NCBI GenBank assembly: GCA_040752295.1 | Contig: JBFMFE010000092.1 | Location: forward strand, 1-36,885 | Reading direction: 5' to 3' | Length of the DNA stretch: 36,885 bases | From: JBFMFE01 sp040752295 | GTDB lineage: Bacteria > UBP15 > UBA6099 > JBFMBQ01 | Shown: positions 7,459 to 16,696 of the stretch, one piece after another | Layout: each line of letters begins with the position of its first letter | Position numbering within the stretch: the stretch's first letter is position 1 | Notes under the pieces: model-generated | Database searches by the model: none | Told to the model about the DNA's origin: nothing | What the model saw: the letters and a program-made list of their open reading frames with translations, nothing else | Made by a program: the position numbers and the translations under genes

Positions 7459-7488
7459 TTGCCGCCCGGGCGCTCTTTGTTGTATAAT
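7459..7488 (+). promoter_or_regulatory. Sigma-70-type promoter of the GT20 gene
   Basis: TTGCCG at 7459-7464 and a perfect TATAAT at 7483-7488 are separated by 18 nt. Transcription would start near 7495, giving a leader of roughly 75 nt to the GTG at 7572. Confidence 0.6.
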
Positions 7489-7571
7489 TGAGCTATCGGG
7501 AGAAAGCCGCGTACATTTTGACGTTTGTCAGCCCGCCGGCTCCCGGCGGGAACCGGGAAGGGACGAAAACG

Positions 7572-9053
7572 GTGAGTCGAGCCGCTGGAAGCGCGGACGG
7601 GCGGGTGGTCGCCTGGAAGCGCGGCAGGAACCTGATCATTGTGACTAACCGCGAGCCGTACGTTCACACCTACGCGGACGGCGACGAGATTTCCTGTTCC
7701 ATCCCCACGGGCGGCGTAACCGCGGCGCTGGACCCCGTCATGCAGGACGTCGGCGGAACGTGGATCGCGTGGGGGAGCGGCGGCGCCGACGCCGACAAGG
7801 TGGATTCGGGAGACCGCGTCGGCGTGCCCCCTTTGCGCCCGAAGTACCTGCTCAGGAGAGTCTGGCTCAAAAAAAGCGAGGTTCGCAACTACTATTACGG
7901 CTACTCCAACGAGGGACTGTGGCCTCTCGCGCACAGCCTGCTCAGCAAGGTGCGCTTCGAAAAAAAACAGTGGAACGCCTACCAGAGCGTCAACCGCAGG
8001 TTCGCCGCCGCCGCCGCCGGTGAATCAGCCGACAACGACGTCGTATGGGTCCACGATTACCACCTCACGCTGGTCCCCGGGATGCTCAAGAAACAAAACC
8101 CGTCCCTCACGGTCGCCTTTTTCTGGCACATTCCCTGGCCGCAGTTCGACGTTTTCCGGGTATGTCCGCAGCACAAACAGATACTGGCAGGGATGCTCGC
8201 CGCCGGCCTCATAGGGTTTCACATTCCGCGGTACTGCCGCAACTTCCTCGAGTGCGTCGGCAGGACATTCGGCGAGGAGGCGCTCCGTTCGCCGACCATG
8301 CCGAGGGTGGAATCCTTTCCCGTGAGCGTGGACTTCGACGAGATCGAGACACGCGCGTCGGGGGCGGACGTCGCCGCGAAAATCGCCGGTCTGCGGGACA
8401 GGTACAACCTTCACGGCAGGCTCGTCGCGTGCGGGGTTGACAGGATGGACTACACAAAGGGCGTGCCGGAGCGTCTCGAAGCGCTCGAAATACTCTTCGA
8501 CAGGTATCCGCGGTTCAGGGGCAGGTTCACGCTGCTGCAGGTCTGCTCGCCGAGCCGCACGGAACTCTCGGAGTACCGCTCGGTGAAAAAAAGGGTGAGG
8601 GAACTGACCGACCGGATGGTCGGCAGGTTCGCCACTGAAGACTGGACGCCGGTGGTCGTATTCCACCGCAAGGTGCCGTTCGAGACGATACTCGCCCTCT
8701 ACCGGATGGCGGACGTTGGGATTGTTTCCCCCATTGCCGACGGAATGAACCTGGTCGCCAAGGAATTCATCGCCGCGCAGGTGGACGAGAGGGGCGTGCT
8801 CGCGCTCAGCCAGTTCGCGGGCGCCGCCGGCTCGATAGAAAACGCACTGAAGTTCAACCCCTTCGAGCGGGATTCGTTCGCCGAGTGCGTCAGGACCGCC
8901 CTGGAGATGCCGAAAAGGGACAAAAAGGCGATGATCCGCAGGGCGCGGCGCGAACTCAAGAAATACACCGTTTTCCACTGGGTCAGGGAGTTCCTCGACG
9001 CGACGCTCGAGGTAGCCTCGCCTGCCGCGGGCGGCGCAAACACAACGCATTGA
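7572..9053 (+). CDS. otsA: Trehalose-6-phosphate synthase-like GT20 glycosyltransferase
   Basis: 493 residues of the OtsA/GT20 fold: NLIIVTNREPYVHTY near the N-terminus, PTGGVTAALDPVM (donor-binding glycine region), VWVHDYHLTLVPGML, AFFWHIPWPQFDVFR, DRMDYTKGVPERLEAL, and the C-terminal DGMNLVAKEFIAAQ with SQFAGAAGSI. These are the UDP-glucose/glucose-6-phosphate active-site blocks of the family, which makes trehalose-6-phosphate for osmolyte synthesis. The start GTG at 7572 follows GGAAGGGA and the promoter above. An in-frame TTG at 7488 overlaps the -10 box and is rejected. No trehalose-phosphatase gene is adjacent, so glucosylglycerol-phosphate synthase, a close GT20 relative, cannot be excluded. 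Confidence 0.88.
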   Translation: MSRAAGSADGRVVAWKRGRNLIIVTNREPYVHTYADGDEISCSIPTGGVTAALDPVMQDVGGTWIAWGSGGADADKVDSGDRVGVPPLRPKYLLRRVWLKKSEVRNYYYGYSNEGLWPLAHSLLSKVRFEKKQWNAYQSVNRRFAAAAAGESADNDVVWVHDYHLTLVPGMLKKQNPSLTVAFFWHIPWPQFDVFRVCPQHKQILAGMLAAGLIGFHIPRYCRNFLECVGRTFGEEALRSPTMPRVESFPVSVDFDEIETRASGADVAAKIAGLRDRYNLHGRLVACGVDRMDYTKGVPERLEALEILFDRYPRFRGRFTLLQVCSPSRTELSEYRSVKKRVRELTDRMVGRFATEDWTPVVVFHRKVPFETILALYRMADVGIVSPIADGMNLVAKEFIAAQVDERGVLALSQFAGAAGSIENALKFNPFERDSFAECVRTALEMPKRDKKAMIRRARRELKKYTVFHWVREFLDATLEVASPAAGGANTTH

Positions 9054-9571
9054 ATCGAAAGGAGCAGGCAGTCGCCAGATATGGCGGGCACAGGTCAACC
9101 CATAGGCATAATCCGGACAAGCAAGAACAAGAAATTATAAAAAGCAGATGTAGAATTACCAATGCAGAATGTAGATGTTCAAATCTTTCCTTTAAGATTC
9201 TGAGTTCCACATTTGAGATTCATCATTCTCTTTTTCTTTCTCTTTCGCTCACATCACTTCAGATCGGTAAATAGTTACGAATTTTTTTCGCAACCTTGCC
9301 CTGACAGACCCCGGCCGGGCGAGGTCCCCCCGGTAATCAAGCGATAACATTCAGGGAGCATGGGGCAGGGTGCGGGATAATGACAGGGCGGAGGAGGCAG
9401 GGCGCGGGGGGCGGTAAAAACCGGGTTAGCTGTTTTGCCGGGACAGATTTTGCGAGACATGGCTGCACGGAACGACAAAAATGAACTGAACAGATTTTTT
9501 CAACAAGGTTTTAATGCCTGGCGCCTTGCTTTCAGACACCTTGCTTTCTCCAGTGGTTTTTCGCGCCGTTG
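9054..9571. other. Intergenic region with low-complexity ATTC-type filler
   Basis: About 520 bases with no supported gene. 9146-9240 consists of near-repetitive agaat/gtagaat/cattct strings resembling those at 18480-18650. The following GC-rich part (about 9290-9470) shows no coding signature. Confidence 0.45.
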
Positions 9572-9600
9572 TTGATTTGCCGTGTTCCCGGTGCTACAAT
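9572..9600 (+). promoter_or_regulatory. Sigma-70-type promoter of the AAA+ ATPase gene
   Basis: TTGATT at 9572-9577 and TACAAT at 9595-9600 are separated by exactly 17 nt. The expected transcription start (about 9607) is only a few bases before the ATG at 9611. The transcript is therefore leaderless, or translation starts at the ATG pair at 9656/9659. Confidence 0.6.
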
Positions 9601-9610
9601 TTCGTGGCGT

Positions 9611-10747
9611 ATGAACGGAATCGGAAATCCCGCCGCCGGCAAGAAGAAACTCTCGATGATGCCGACGGACATCTACAGGGAGATATCGAAGGACATCATC
9701 GGGCAGGACGGGGTGTTGAGGTTCGTGTCCGTCGCCATATTCAAGCACGTCCTGGGCGAGAAGTTCGGCAACCTGCTGATGATCGGCAACAGCGGCACGG
9801 GGAAGACCTCCATAATGCAGTCCATGGAGCGCATGTACAACAGGCTGCCGTTCTTCGAGAAGCACCGTGTGGTCGTCCGGCTGAACGCCAACACGCTTGC
9901 GGACGAGGACGAGGGGGTCGTGAAGGGGCGCCGCCTGTTCAGGCTGCTCGACGAGAAGGCAAGGTCCGTCATCGGAACTGGCGAAGTGACCGCCGAAAAG
10001 ATCAGGGAATACATGGAGCACGCCACGGTGTGTATTGATGAGATTGACAAGATCACGAGCCGGGTCGGCGACAAGGCGAACGTGCTCGGCATCGCCATAC
10101 AGCAATCGCTCCTGACCATCATGGAAGGCGAGGAGATGCTGTATGACACGCACGTCATGAAGAACGGCGAGCTGAAGCCCGTCACGATCCCCATAAACAC
10201 GGCGGGGATACTGTTCATCTGCGGGGGCGCGTTCGAGGCGCTCTACGACCAGGTCTACAGCCGCGTCTTCAGGGAGGGCAAGCAGGACAAACTCACGAAG
10301 ATGGTGATGGACGACGACAGGAACGTGCATTTCGTGCAGATATTCACGCTGAGGGACAACCTCCAGCAGGAGGACCTTTTCATCTACGGGATGCAGCCGC
10401 AGTTTCTTTCGCGCTTCGACAACGCGGTCGTGCTGAACGACCTGACGGCGGACAACCTCGAAACGATCTTCACCGAGCCGGAGAACTCGGTCGTAAAGAC
10501 CTCGCAGAGGTTCTTCAAAAACTACAACGTCGTTCTCGAGATAACTGGCAGGGCGAAGCGGCTTATAGCCCTCGAGGCGGCGAAACACAGCCGCGTGGGA
10601 GCGCGGGCGCTGAAGGAAGTCTTCGGCAGAGTCATAAAACCTTTCGAGTTCGACCCCTTCTCGCGCGAGGAAGTGAGAAAACACGACGACGGGCACGAAC
10701 TGCTGATTGACGAGGACATCGTCCGGAAAGCGCTCGACCTGAAATGA
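9611..10747 (+). CDS. ClpX-like AAA+ ATPase lacking the zinc domain and canonical pore loop
   Basis: 378 residues. Walker A GNSGTGKT at 59-66, Walker B CIDEIDK at 141-147, the ClpX-type FICGGAFEALYDQV segment, and an arginine-finger region LSRFDNAVVLNDLT place it next to ClpX/HslU. The N-terminal Cys4 zinc domain of ClpX is absent. The GYVG pore loop (after the ADATTLTE-like strand) is replaced by EGVVKG at 101-106. No IGF ClpP-docking loop is visible. A conventional ClpXP unfoldase role is therefore doubtful, and a remodelling ATPase for another partner is plausible but inferred. The start could be ATG 9656 instead, preceded by AAGAAGAAA. Its stop overlaps the next start as ATGA, suggesting a functional link to the membrane protein downstream. 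Confidence 0.82.
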   Translation: MNGIGNPAAGKKKLSMMPTDIYREISKDIIGQDGVLRFVSVAIFKHVLGEKFGNLLMIGNSGTGKTSIMQSMERMYNRLPFFEKHRVVVRLNANTLADEDEGVVKGRRLFRLLDEKARSVIGTGEVTAEKIREYMEHATVCIDEIDKITSRVGDKANVLGIAIQQSLLTIMEGEEMLYDTHVMKNGELKPVTIPINTAGILFICGGAFEALYDQVYSRVFREGKQDKLTKMVMDDDRNVHFVQIFTLRDNLQQEDLFIYGMQPQFLSRFDNAVVLNDLTADNLETIFTEPENSVVKTSQRFFKNYNVVLEITGRAKRLIALEAAKHSRVGARALKEVFGRVIKPFEFDPFSREEVRKHDDGHELLIDEDIVRKALDLK

Positions 10748-13700
10748 CTCCCGTGGAAAATCCCCCCGCAGGCGCGGAAGACCGCCGCCGCCTGACCGTC
10801 TCCGTCCGTCGCGTCATCCTGCTATGCTTTTTCCTTTCCGGGCTGTCCGGACTCGTCTACGAGATAGTCTGGGTCCGCCAGTTCACGCTCATATTCGGCA
10901 ACACGGTGTACGCGGTCGGCGCCGTGCTTGCGGCGTTCATGGGAGGGCTGGGGCTTGGCGGGTTCCACTTCGGGCGCCGCATAGACAGAAGCGGACATCC
11001 AGTTCTCGTCTACGGTGTCCTGGAGTCCGGCGTGGGGCTGTACGCGCTCGCGCTCCCGTTGCTCATGCGCTGGCTCCAGTCCGCCGCGCCGCCGGTCTTC
11101 GCGGCGTTCCACGAGTCGCGCGAAGCCCTTTTCATTTTCAGGTTCGGCGCGTCGTTCATCCTGCTGTTCGTCCCCACCTTTTTCATGGGCGCGTCACTGC
11201 CCCTGCTGACGAACTATTTCGTACGGGAGCGCGCGCTTTTCGGCCACGTGGTCTCGTTCCTCTACGGGCTAAACACCCTCGGCGCGGTCGCCGGCGTCTT
11301 CCTCGCCACGTTCCTCATGATACCCTACGCGGGACACGGCAGGACTATCCTTATGGCGTTCATCATCAACGCCGGCGTGGGGCTTCTGTCCGTTATACAG
11401 TTTCTGAAGCTGCGCGAGGCGGGGCTTGCCGCGCCCGCCGGGGCGCCCGCGGAAGCGGATGAGACCGTCCCCGCGGCGGGCGGCAGCCGCGTCGTCCTCG
11501 CCGTCGCGTTCCTCTCCGGGTTCACGGCGATGATCTTCGAGATCGCCTGGACGCGCGCCATCGCCCTGATCATCGGAAGCTCCATCTACTCCTTTTCCCT
11601 GATTCTCACGGCTTTCCTGCTCGGAATCTCGGTGGGTGGGTTTGTCTGTTCGAGGTACTACGCGGGGCGGCGGACCGCGACGATGTCCGCGCTCGCCTTC
11701 TGCCAGGCGGCGGTGGTGGTGTCCTCCGCGGTCATCCTCCCCGCGCTTCCCTGGGTCGTGATGGTCTTCATCAACCTCGTCCCCGTGGTCGAAACGGGAC
11801 ACGTGATGACGTTCGGGTCCAAGTTCTTCATCTGCCTTGCGCTTCTGCTCGTTCCCACGGTTTTTCTGGGGATAAGCTTCCCGCTCGCGGCGGAACTGTA
11901 CCTCGGCGGCGGACGCCGGTCGGCGACGGCTGTGGGGAAGGTATACCTTTACAACACCTTCGGCACGATAGGCGGTTCGATACTGACGGGGTTCGTTCTG
12001 ATCTCCGCGATAGGTGTGAGGAGCACGCTTCTATTCGGGCTGGGGGCGGGCACGCTGAGCGCGATTGCGGCGCTCGCCGGCGCGCACGAGAGCGGCGTCG
12101 TGAAACGCCTCGCCTGGGCGGCGGTGTCCGCCGCAGCCGTCCTCGTCGCCGCCGCCAGCCCGTTCTGGAGCCAGAAGCTCATGACGACCGGTCCCTTCCT
12201 CTACGCCCGCATGATAAAGTCCGGGCTAAGCCCGTCGGGCTTCATCCGGGCGGTCGAGCGAGAGAGCGGAGACCTCCTCTTCTACCACGACGGACCGGTG
12301 TCCACGGTGTCCGTCCACAAAAAGGGCGCTCACCTTTCCTTGAAGGTGAACGGCAAGACGGACGCGTCCAACGCGGCGGACATGCCGACGCAGGCGCTGT
12401 CGGGCTACCTGCCGCTTCTGCTGAGCCGCGGGACGGGAAGCGTACTCGTGATAGGCATCGGGAGCGGGACGACGGCGGGCGCTGCTCTGGAATTTCCAAT
12501 AAAAAAGCTGCGGTGCGTCGAAATAGAACGCGCCGTCCTGGAAGCCTCGAAGTTCTTCGAGGAGATAAACCGCGGGTACTGGAAGGATCGCCGCGCCGAA
12601 ATCGTCATCGAGGACGCGCGAAACTTCCTCGTGACCGACAGGGAAAAGTACGACGTGATAATATCCGAGCCGTCCAACCCCTGGATGGCGGGCGTGGGAA
12701 GCCTCTTCACGACGGAAACGTACGAGATGATGCTCCGCCGGCTCAAGCCCGGCGGCATCGTATGCCAGTGGGTGCACACCTACATGCTCACTGAGGGAAA
12801 CCTCCTGATGGCGCTCTCCACTTTCGCGGACGTTTTCCCCTATTTCCACGTTTTCAGGGGCGCAAGCAACGACCTTCTGCTCATGGGATCAAACCGCGCG
12901 ATAGACCTCGACTTCAGGCGTATTCAGGAGCGGATTGATTCGCTTCCCGGCGTGAAAAAGGGCTTGAAAAAGCTCGAAATACTCGACTCCCTGTCACTCC
13001 TCGTCTCAAGCTACGTCATAAGCCGCAACGATCTTGAAAAATACCTCGAAGGCGTCCTCCTGCGGAACACCGACGACACGCCATACCTCGAATACTTCGC
13101 TCCGCTCGACCTGCGTCACTCCCCTTTCGATTTCCTCGGGAAGTATTACTGGGACAACAAGGACGCCTTCGCGCCGGTTTTCGGCGCGGAGGAGAAGGAC
13201 TTCACCGCCGTAACGTACCACTCGCTCGGTAAACAGTACAGGCACAGGCACGTCAACCCCGACGAAGCGGAGGAGATGCTGCGCAAATCCATCGAAAAAG
13301 CGCCGCGGTACGTCCCGCCCCGCCTCGAACTCGCCGAAATGACGCACCAGCGGGGAAAATACTTCCTCGCCGAGAGACACTACAAAAAAGTCCTCGAAAT
13401 AAACCCGGAAAACAGCAATGCCGTAATGAACCTCGTCAGCCTGTACATCGAACAGGGACTTGAAGAGGAAGCCGAAGACCGGGTATCGGACCTCCTCGAG
13501 AGCGACCCCCGCAACCCCAGGCTCCACGCGCTTTCGGGAAAGGTCGCCCTCACCGCGAAGAAATGGAAAGAGGCGATGGAGCGCTACGGCAGAGCCGAGG
13601 CGCTTGCGGGGAAAAAAGGCAGGGGGCTTCTTGCGGAAATCTACTCTTCGATCGCATTCGCGGCGGAAAAACTTGAAATGAACGGCGAAGCGGTACGCTA

Positions 13701-13896
13701 CCTCGAGAAACTCTCCGCGCTGAACCCCGCCGACATAAGACCCGTCCTGCAAATCGCAATGTACGCACTTGAGAACGGCGAACTCGAAAAGAGCGGGACG
13801 TACGTAAGGAAAGCCCGAGCGATCAATCCCAGCGAGCCGCTTCTGATACACATTGAGAACGAGATAATGAGGATGAGGCAGCGCGGCGGGAAATGA
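10744..13896 (+). CDS. Fused polytopic membrane / spermidine-synthase-like / TPR protein
   Basis: 1050 residues. Two blocks of transmembrane helices (about 20-225 and 245-490; for example VILLCFFLSGLSGLVYEIVW and the similar VAFLSGFTAMIFEIAW) are followed by a spermidine-synthase-type Rossmann domain: VLVIGIGSGTTAG at about 566 and SEPSNPWMAGVGSLFT at about 640. The C-terminus (about 840-1045) is a set of TPR helices such as YFLAERHYKKVLEINPENSN. The aminopropyltransferase motif that holds catalytic Asp residues in SpeE here reads EPSNPW, as in other fused MFS/spermidine-synthase proteins, so true spermidine synthesis is uncertain. It starts at the ATGA overlap with the AAA+ gene, so the two are coupled. 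The substrate is unknown. Confidence 0.88.
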   Translation: MTPVENPPAGAEDRRRLTVSVRRVILLCFFLSGLSGLVYEIVWVRQFTLIFGNTVYAVGAVLAAFMGGLGLGGFHFGRRIDRSGHPVLVYGVLESGVGLYALALPLLMRWLQSAAPPVFAAFHESREALFIFRFGASFILLFVPTFFMGASLPLLTNYFVRERALFGHVVSFLYGLNTLGAVAGVFLATFLMIPYAGHGRTILMAFIINAGVGLLSVIQFLKLREAGLAAPAGAPAEADETVPAAGGSRVVLAVAFLSGFTAMIFEIAWTRAIALIIGSSIYSFSLILTAFLLGISVGGFVCSRYYAGRRTATMSALAFCQAAVVVSSAVILPALPWVVMVFINLVPVVETGHVMTFGSKFFICLALLLVPTVFLGISFPLAAELYLGGGRRSATAVGKVYLYNTFGTIGGSILTGFVLISAIGVRSTLLFGLGAGTLSAIAALAGAHESGVVKRLAWAAVSAAAVLVAAASPFWSQKLMTTGPFLYARMIKSGLSPSGFIRAVERESGDLLFYHDGPVSTVSVHKKGAHLSLKVNGKTDASNAADMPTQALSGYLPLLLSRGTGSVLVIGIGSGTTAGAALEFPIKKLRCVEIERAVLEASKFFEEINRGYWKDRRAEIVIEDARNFLVTDREKYDVIISEPSNPWMAGVGSLFTTETYEMMLRRLKPGGIVCQWVHTYMLTEGNLLMALSTFADVFPYFHVFRGASNDLLLMGSNRAIDLDFRRIQERIDSLPGVKKGLKKLEILDSLSLLVSSYVISRNDLEKYLEGVLLRNTDDTPYLEYFAPLDLRHSPFDFLGKYYWDNKDAFAPVFGAEEKDFTAVTYHSLGKQYRHRHVNPDEAEEMLRKSIEKAPRYVPPRLELAEMTHQRGKYFLAERHYKKVLEINPENSNAVMNLVSLYIEQGLEEEAEDRVSDLLESDPRNPRLHALSGKVALTAKKWKEAMERYGRAEALAGKKGRGLLAEIYSSIAFAAEKLEMNGEAVRYLEKLSALNPADIRPVLQIAMYALENGELEKSGTYVRKARAINPSEPLLIHIENEIMRMRQRGGK

Positions 13897-13929
13897 GCAA
13901 AGGGGCGCACACTAAATTTTTTTAAATAT

Positions 13930-13959
13930 CTTGACAACAAAGCGCTCAAGGTTTACAAT
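13930..13959 (+). promoter_or_regulatory. dnaK promoter with HspR-type HAIR operator
   Basis: A consensus TTGACA (13931-13936) and TACAAT (13954-13959) are separated by 17 nt, downstream of an AT-rich tract (13916-13929). Overlapping the -35, 13930-13950 reads CTTGACA-N7-GCTCAAG, close to the HAIR consensus CTTGAGT-N7-ACTCAAG bound by HspR. hspR is the last gene of the operon, so autoregulated heat-shock control is inferred. No CIRCE element was seen here. Confidence 0.8.
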
Positions 13960-13988
13960 ATAAGCAAGAAAAAATGGAGGTGGTACCT

Positions 13989-15842
13989 ATGGGCAAGGTC
14001 ATAGGCATTGATCTCGGCACTACTAACTCCGTCGTCGCCATTATGGAAGGCGGCGACGCCGTCGTGATACCCAACGCTGAAGGGGGAAGAACCACTCCGT
14101 CGGTCGTCGCGTTCACGAAGGAAGGGGAGAGGCTCGTCGGGCAGGCCGCCAAAAGACAGGCGGTCACAAACCCGGACAACACCGTCATGTCCATCAAGCG
14201 ATACATGGGCAGAGACCACAACGTGAAACTCCTCGGCAAGGACTACACGCCACAGGAAATTTCGTCCATGGTCCTTCAGAAACTCAAGACGGAGGCGGAA
14301 AACTACCTCGGCGGGAAGGTCACGCAGGCGGTCATAACGGTGCCTGCCTACTTCGAGGACAGCCAGCGCCAGGCGACGAAGGACGCGGGCAGGATCGCAG
14401 GACTCGAGGTGCTGCGCATAATCAACGAACCCACCGCGGCGGCGCTCGCCTACGGCGTTGACAAGCAGAAGGACCAGAAGGTCCTCGTGTTCGACCTCGG
14501 CGGCGGCACCTTCGACGTCTCCGTTCTGGACATCGGCGACGGGGTCATCGAGGTGAAAGCCACTGCCGGCAACAACTTCCTCGGCGGCGACGATTTCGAC
14601 CAGAGGATCGTCGAGTGGATGGTCAGAGAGTTCAGGAAAGACCAGGGGATTGACCTGAGCGCCGACAAGATGGCGATGCAGAGGCTCCGGGAAGCCGCCG
14701 AAAAGGCGAAGATCGAGCTGTCCGGCAGGACGGAGGCGTCCATCAACCTGCCGTTCATCACCGCCGACAGCAGCGGTCCCAAACACCTCGACATGCGTCT
14801 CACAAGAGCCGAATTCGAAAAGATGATCGCCGACCTCGTCGAAAAGACCGTGGGGCCGGTCAAACAGGCGATCAGCGACTCGGGAATTGACCCCAGGGCG
14901 CTCGACCAGGTGCTGCTCGTGGGCGGTTCGACGAGGGTTCCATGCGTGCAGGAACTGGTTAAAAAACTCACCGGGAAAAACCCCAACAAGAGCATCAACC
15001 CCGACGAGGTCGTCGCCCTCGGCGCGGCGATACAGGCGGGCGTCCTGGCGGGCGAGGTCAAGGATATCCTCCTTCTGGACGTGACCCCTCTGTCGCTGGG
15101 CATCGAGACGCTCGGCGGCGTCTTCACCAAGCTGATCGAGCGTAACACGACCATTCCCACGCGCAAGGGCGAGATTTTCAGCACCGCCGCCGACAACCAG
15201 ACGCAGGTCGAAATCCACGTCCTTCAGGGCGAAAGGGAAATGGCGGCTTACAACAAGACCCTCGGAAAGTTCCACCTCGTCGGCATTCCCCCCGCGCCAA
15301 GGGGCATCCCCAAGATCGAGGTCACTTTCGACATTGACGCCAACGGCATCGTGAACGTCTCGGCGAAGGACACGGCGACCGGCAGGCAGCAGCAGATCAC
15401 CATCACCGCGTCCACCAACCTCACACAGGAGGAGATAGACCGGATGATGAAGGAAGCCGAAAAACACGCCGCCGAGGACAAGAAGAAGAGGGAGGAGGCG
15501 GAGGCGCGGAACAACGCCGACTCGCTGGTGTACCAGACGGAAAAGAACCTGCGCGAGTTCGGCGACAAGCTGCCGGCGGAAGAGAAGGACAGTGTCCGCA
15601 AAGCCCTCGACGAGGCGAAAAAAGCCCTCGAGGGCGACAACCTGGACCGGATAAAGTCCACATCGGAAGCCCTCATGCGTGAGTCCCACCGCCTCGCGCA
15701 GATCATGTACGAGCAGGCGGCTTCGCAGCAGCAACAGGCGGGCGCCGGCGGAGGCGCGGGAGGACGGGTGGGCGGCTCCGGCGCCGAGGGCGCGCCGCCG
15801 GACGAGGGCGTCGTTGACGCCGAGTACGAGGACGTCAAGTAA
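13989..15842 (+). CDS. dnaK: Chaperone DnaK (Hsp70)
   Basis: 617 residues. The ATPase domain opens MGKVIGIDLGTTNSVVAIMEG and contains INEPTAAALAYG and VFDLGGGTFDVSVLD. The substrate-binding domain includes LLDVTPLSLGIETLGGVFTKLI. The tail is Gln/Gly-rich and ends VVDAEYEDVK. DnaK binds exposed hydrophobic segments of unfolded proteins in an ATP cycle driven by DnaJ and GrpE, both encoded next. The start at 13989 follows GGAGGTGG; an upstream in-frame ATG at 13974 overlaps that ribosome site. Between KRYMGRD and YTPQEIS the protein is about 24 residues shorter than E. coli DnaK, so it lacks the insert common in Proteobacteria. Confidence 0.98.
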   Translation: MGKVIGIDLGTTNSVVAIMEGGDAVVIPNAEGGRTTPSVVAFTKEGERLVGQAAKRQAVTNPDNTVMSIKRYMGRDHNVKLLGKDYTPQEISSMVLQKLKTEAENYLGGKVTQAVITVPAYFEDSQRQATKDAGRIAGLEVLRIINEPTAAALAYGVDKQKDQKVLVFDLGGGTFDVSVLDIGDGVIEVKATAGNNFLGGDDFDQRIVEWMVREFRKDQGIDLSADKMAMQRLREAAEKAKIELSGRTEASINLPFITADSSGPKHLDMRLTRAEFEKMIADLVEKTVGPVKQAISDSGIDPRALDQVLLVGGSTRVPCVQELVKKLTGKNPNKSINPDEVVALGAAIQAGVLAGEVKDILLLDVTPLSLGIETLGGVFTKLIERNTTIPTRKGEIFSTAADNQTQVEIHVLQGEREMAAYNKTLGKFHLVGIPPAPRGIPKIEVTFDIDANGIVNVSAKDTATGRQQQITITASTNLTQEEIDRMMKEAEKHAAEDKKKREEAEARNNADSLVYQTEKNLREFGDKLPAEEKDSVRKALDEAKKALEGDNLDRIKSTSEALMRESHRLAQIMYEQAASQQQQAGAGGGAGGRVGGSGAEGAPPDEGVVDAEYEDVK

Positions 15843-15952
15843 GGGGGTTCCTGACCTGCGGGGCGGCGCAGACCCGTCACGACCTCCCGTCACTCCCCTT
15901 CCGCGCGCGGACGACGCGGCGCCGGGAGAGAATCCGGGAGGGGTGGTGAACG

Positions 15953-16678
15953 ATGATGAAGAGGATCAGGATAAATTCGGGTTACGGCGATAAAGAGGCT
16001 GAAGCCGCGGGCGGCGTGGCGCCGGCTGACGACGCGGCGCGCCACGAGAGCGTCCCCCCCGCCGGCGCGGACGCCGCGGACTGCGACCCCTCGGAAGCCC
16101 CCGTGGAAAGCGGTCGCGGCGGCGCGCACTCACCCGCCGACGCCGGGGAAACCGCCCCCGACGCCGAAACCCTCAGAAAGCGGGCGGAGGAGTACCTCGA
16201 CACACTCCGCCGCGTGCAGGCGGACTTCGACAACTACAGAAAACGCGCGCGAAAGGAAAAGGCGGAGACGATCCGGTACGCGAACCGGGAGATGATATTG
16301 AAGCTTCTTGACGTTCTGGACAACCTCGAGCGGGCGGTCGGTTCCGCCGCCCGCTGCGACGTGAACTCCTCGCGGTGCATCGCCCCCGGAGTGGAAATGA
16401 TATGCAGGCAGTTCGGCGAGATGCTCGCCGAGTACGGCGTCGCGCCGTTCCGGAGCAAGGACGAGCCTTTCGATCCCGCGCGCCACGAGTGCGTTTACAC
16501 GCTGGAGAGGGAAGACGTCCCGGAGAACACGGTGGTGGAGGAACTCCAGCGGGGCTATCTCATGCACGACGGGGTTCTGCGCGCCGCCCGTGTGGCGGCG
16601 TCCAGAAAGCCGTCTGCGCCGGCGCCGTGCGAGGCTGAGGGCGCCGGGAAGCCCGCGGAAGCGCGAGACGACGAGTGA
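15953..16678 (+). CDS. grpE: Nucleotide exchange factor GrpE
   Basis: 241 residues. An acidic, Ala-rich, disordered N-terminus (about 1-85) leads to the long dimerisation helix LRRVQADFDNYRKRARKEK, then ILKLLDVLDNLERAV and the beta-wing domain ending VVEELQRGYLMHDGVLRAARV, the GrpE signature. GrpE releases ADP from DnaK. The gene lies 110 nt after dnaK and 18 nt before dnaJ. The start ATG (15953, with another at 15956) follows GGGAGGGG. The N-terminal extension is longer than in E. coli (197 residues in total there). Confidence 0.95.
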   Translation: MMKRIRINSGYGDKEAEAAGGVAPADDAARHESVPPAGADAADCDPSEAPVESGRGGAHSPADAGETAPDAETLRKRAEEYLDTLRRVQADFDNYRKRARKEKAETIRYANREMILKLLDVLDNLERAVGSAARCDVNSSRCIAPGVEMICRQFGEMLAEYGVAPFRSKDEPFDPARHECVYTLEREDVPENTVVEELQRGYLMHDGVLRAARVAASRKPSAPAPCEAEGAGKPAEARDDE

Positions 16679-16696
16679 GGAAAGGGGGGCTGGGAC

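Noticed and set aside
6981..7934. 317-codon minus-strand frame across the region upstream of the GT20 gene
   Set aside because: It runs through the promoter and into the antisense of the GT20 gene, with no family signature or ribosome site.
8025..9098. 357-codon minus-strand frame
   Set aside because: Antisense of the GT20 gene; composition typical of a mirror frame.
13900..13988. CIRCE element at dnaK
   Set aside because: TTAGCACTC-N9-GAGTGCTAA is absent; the HAIR-type repeat explains the regulation better.
13953..15893. 646-codon minus-strand frame opposite dnaK
   Set aside because: Mirror of a strongly coding gene. Antisense frames of dnaK are a known artefact.
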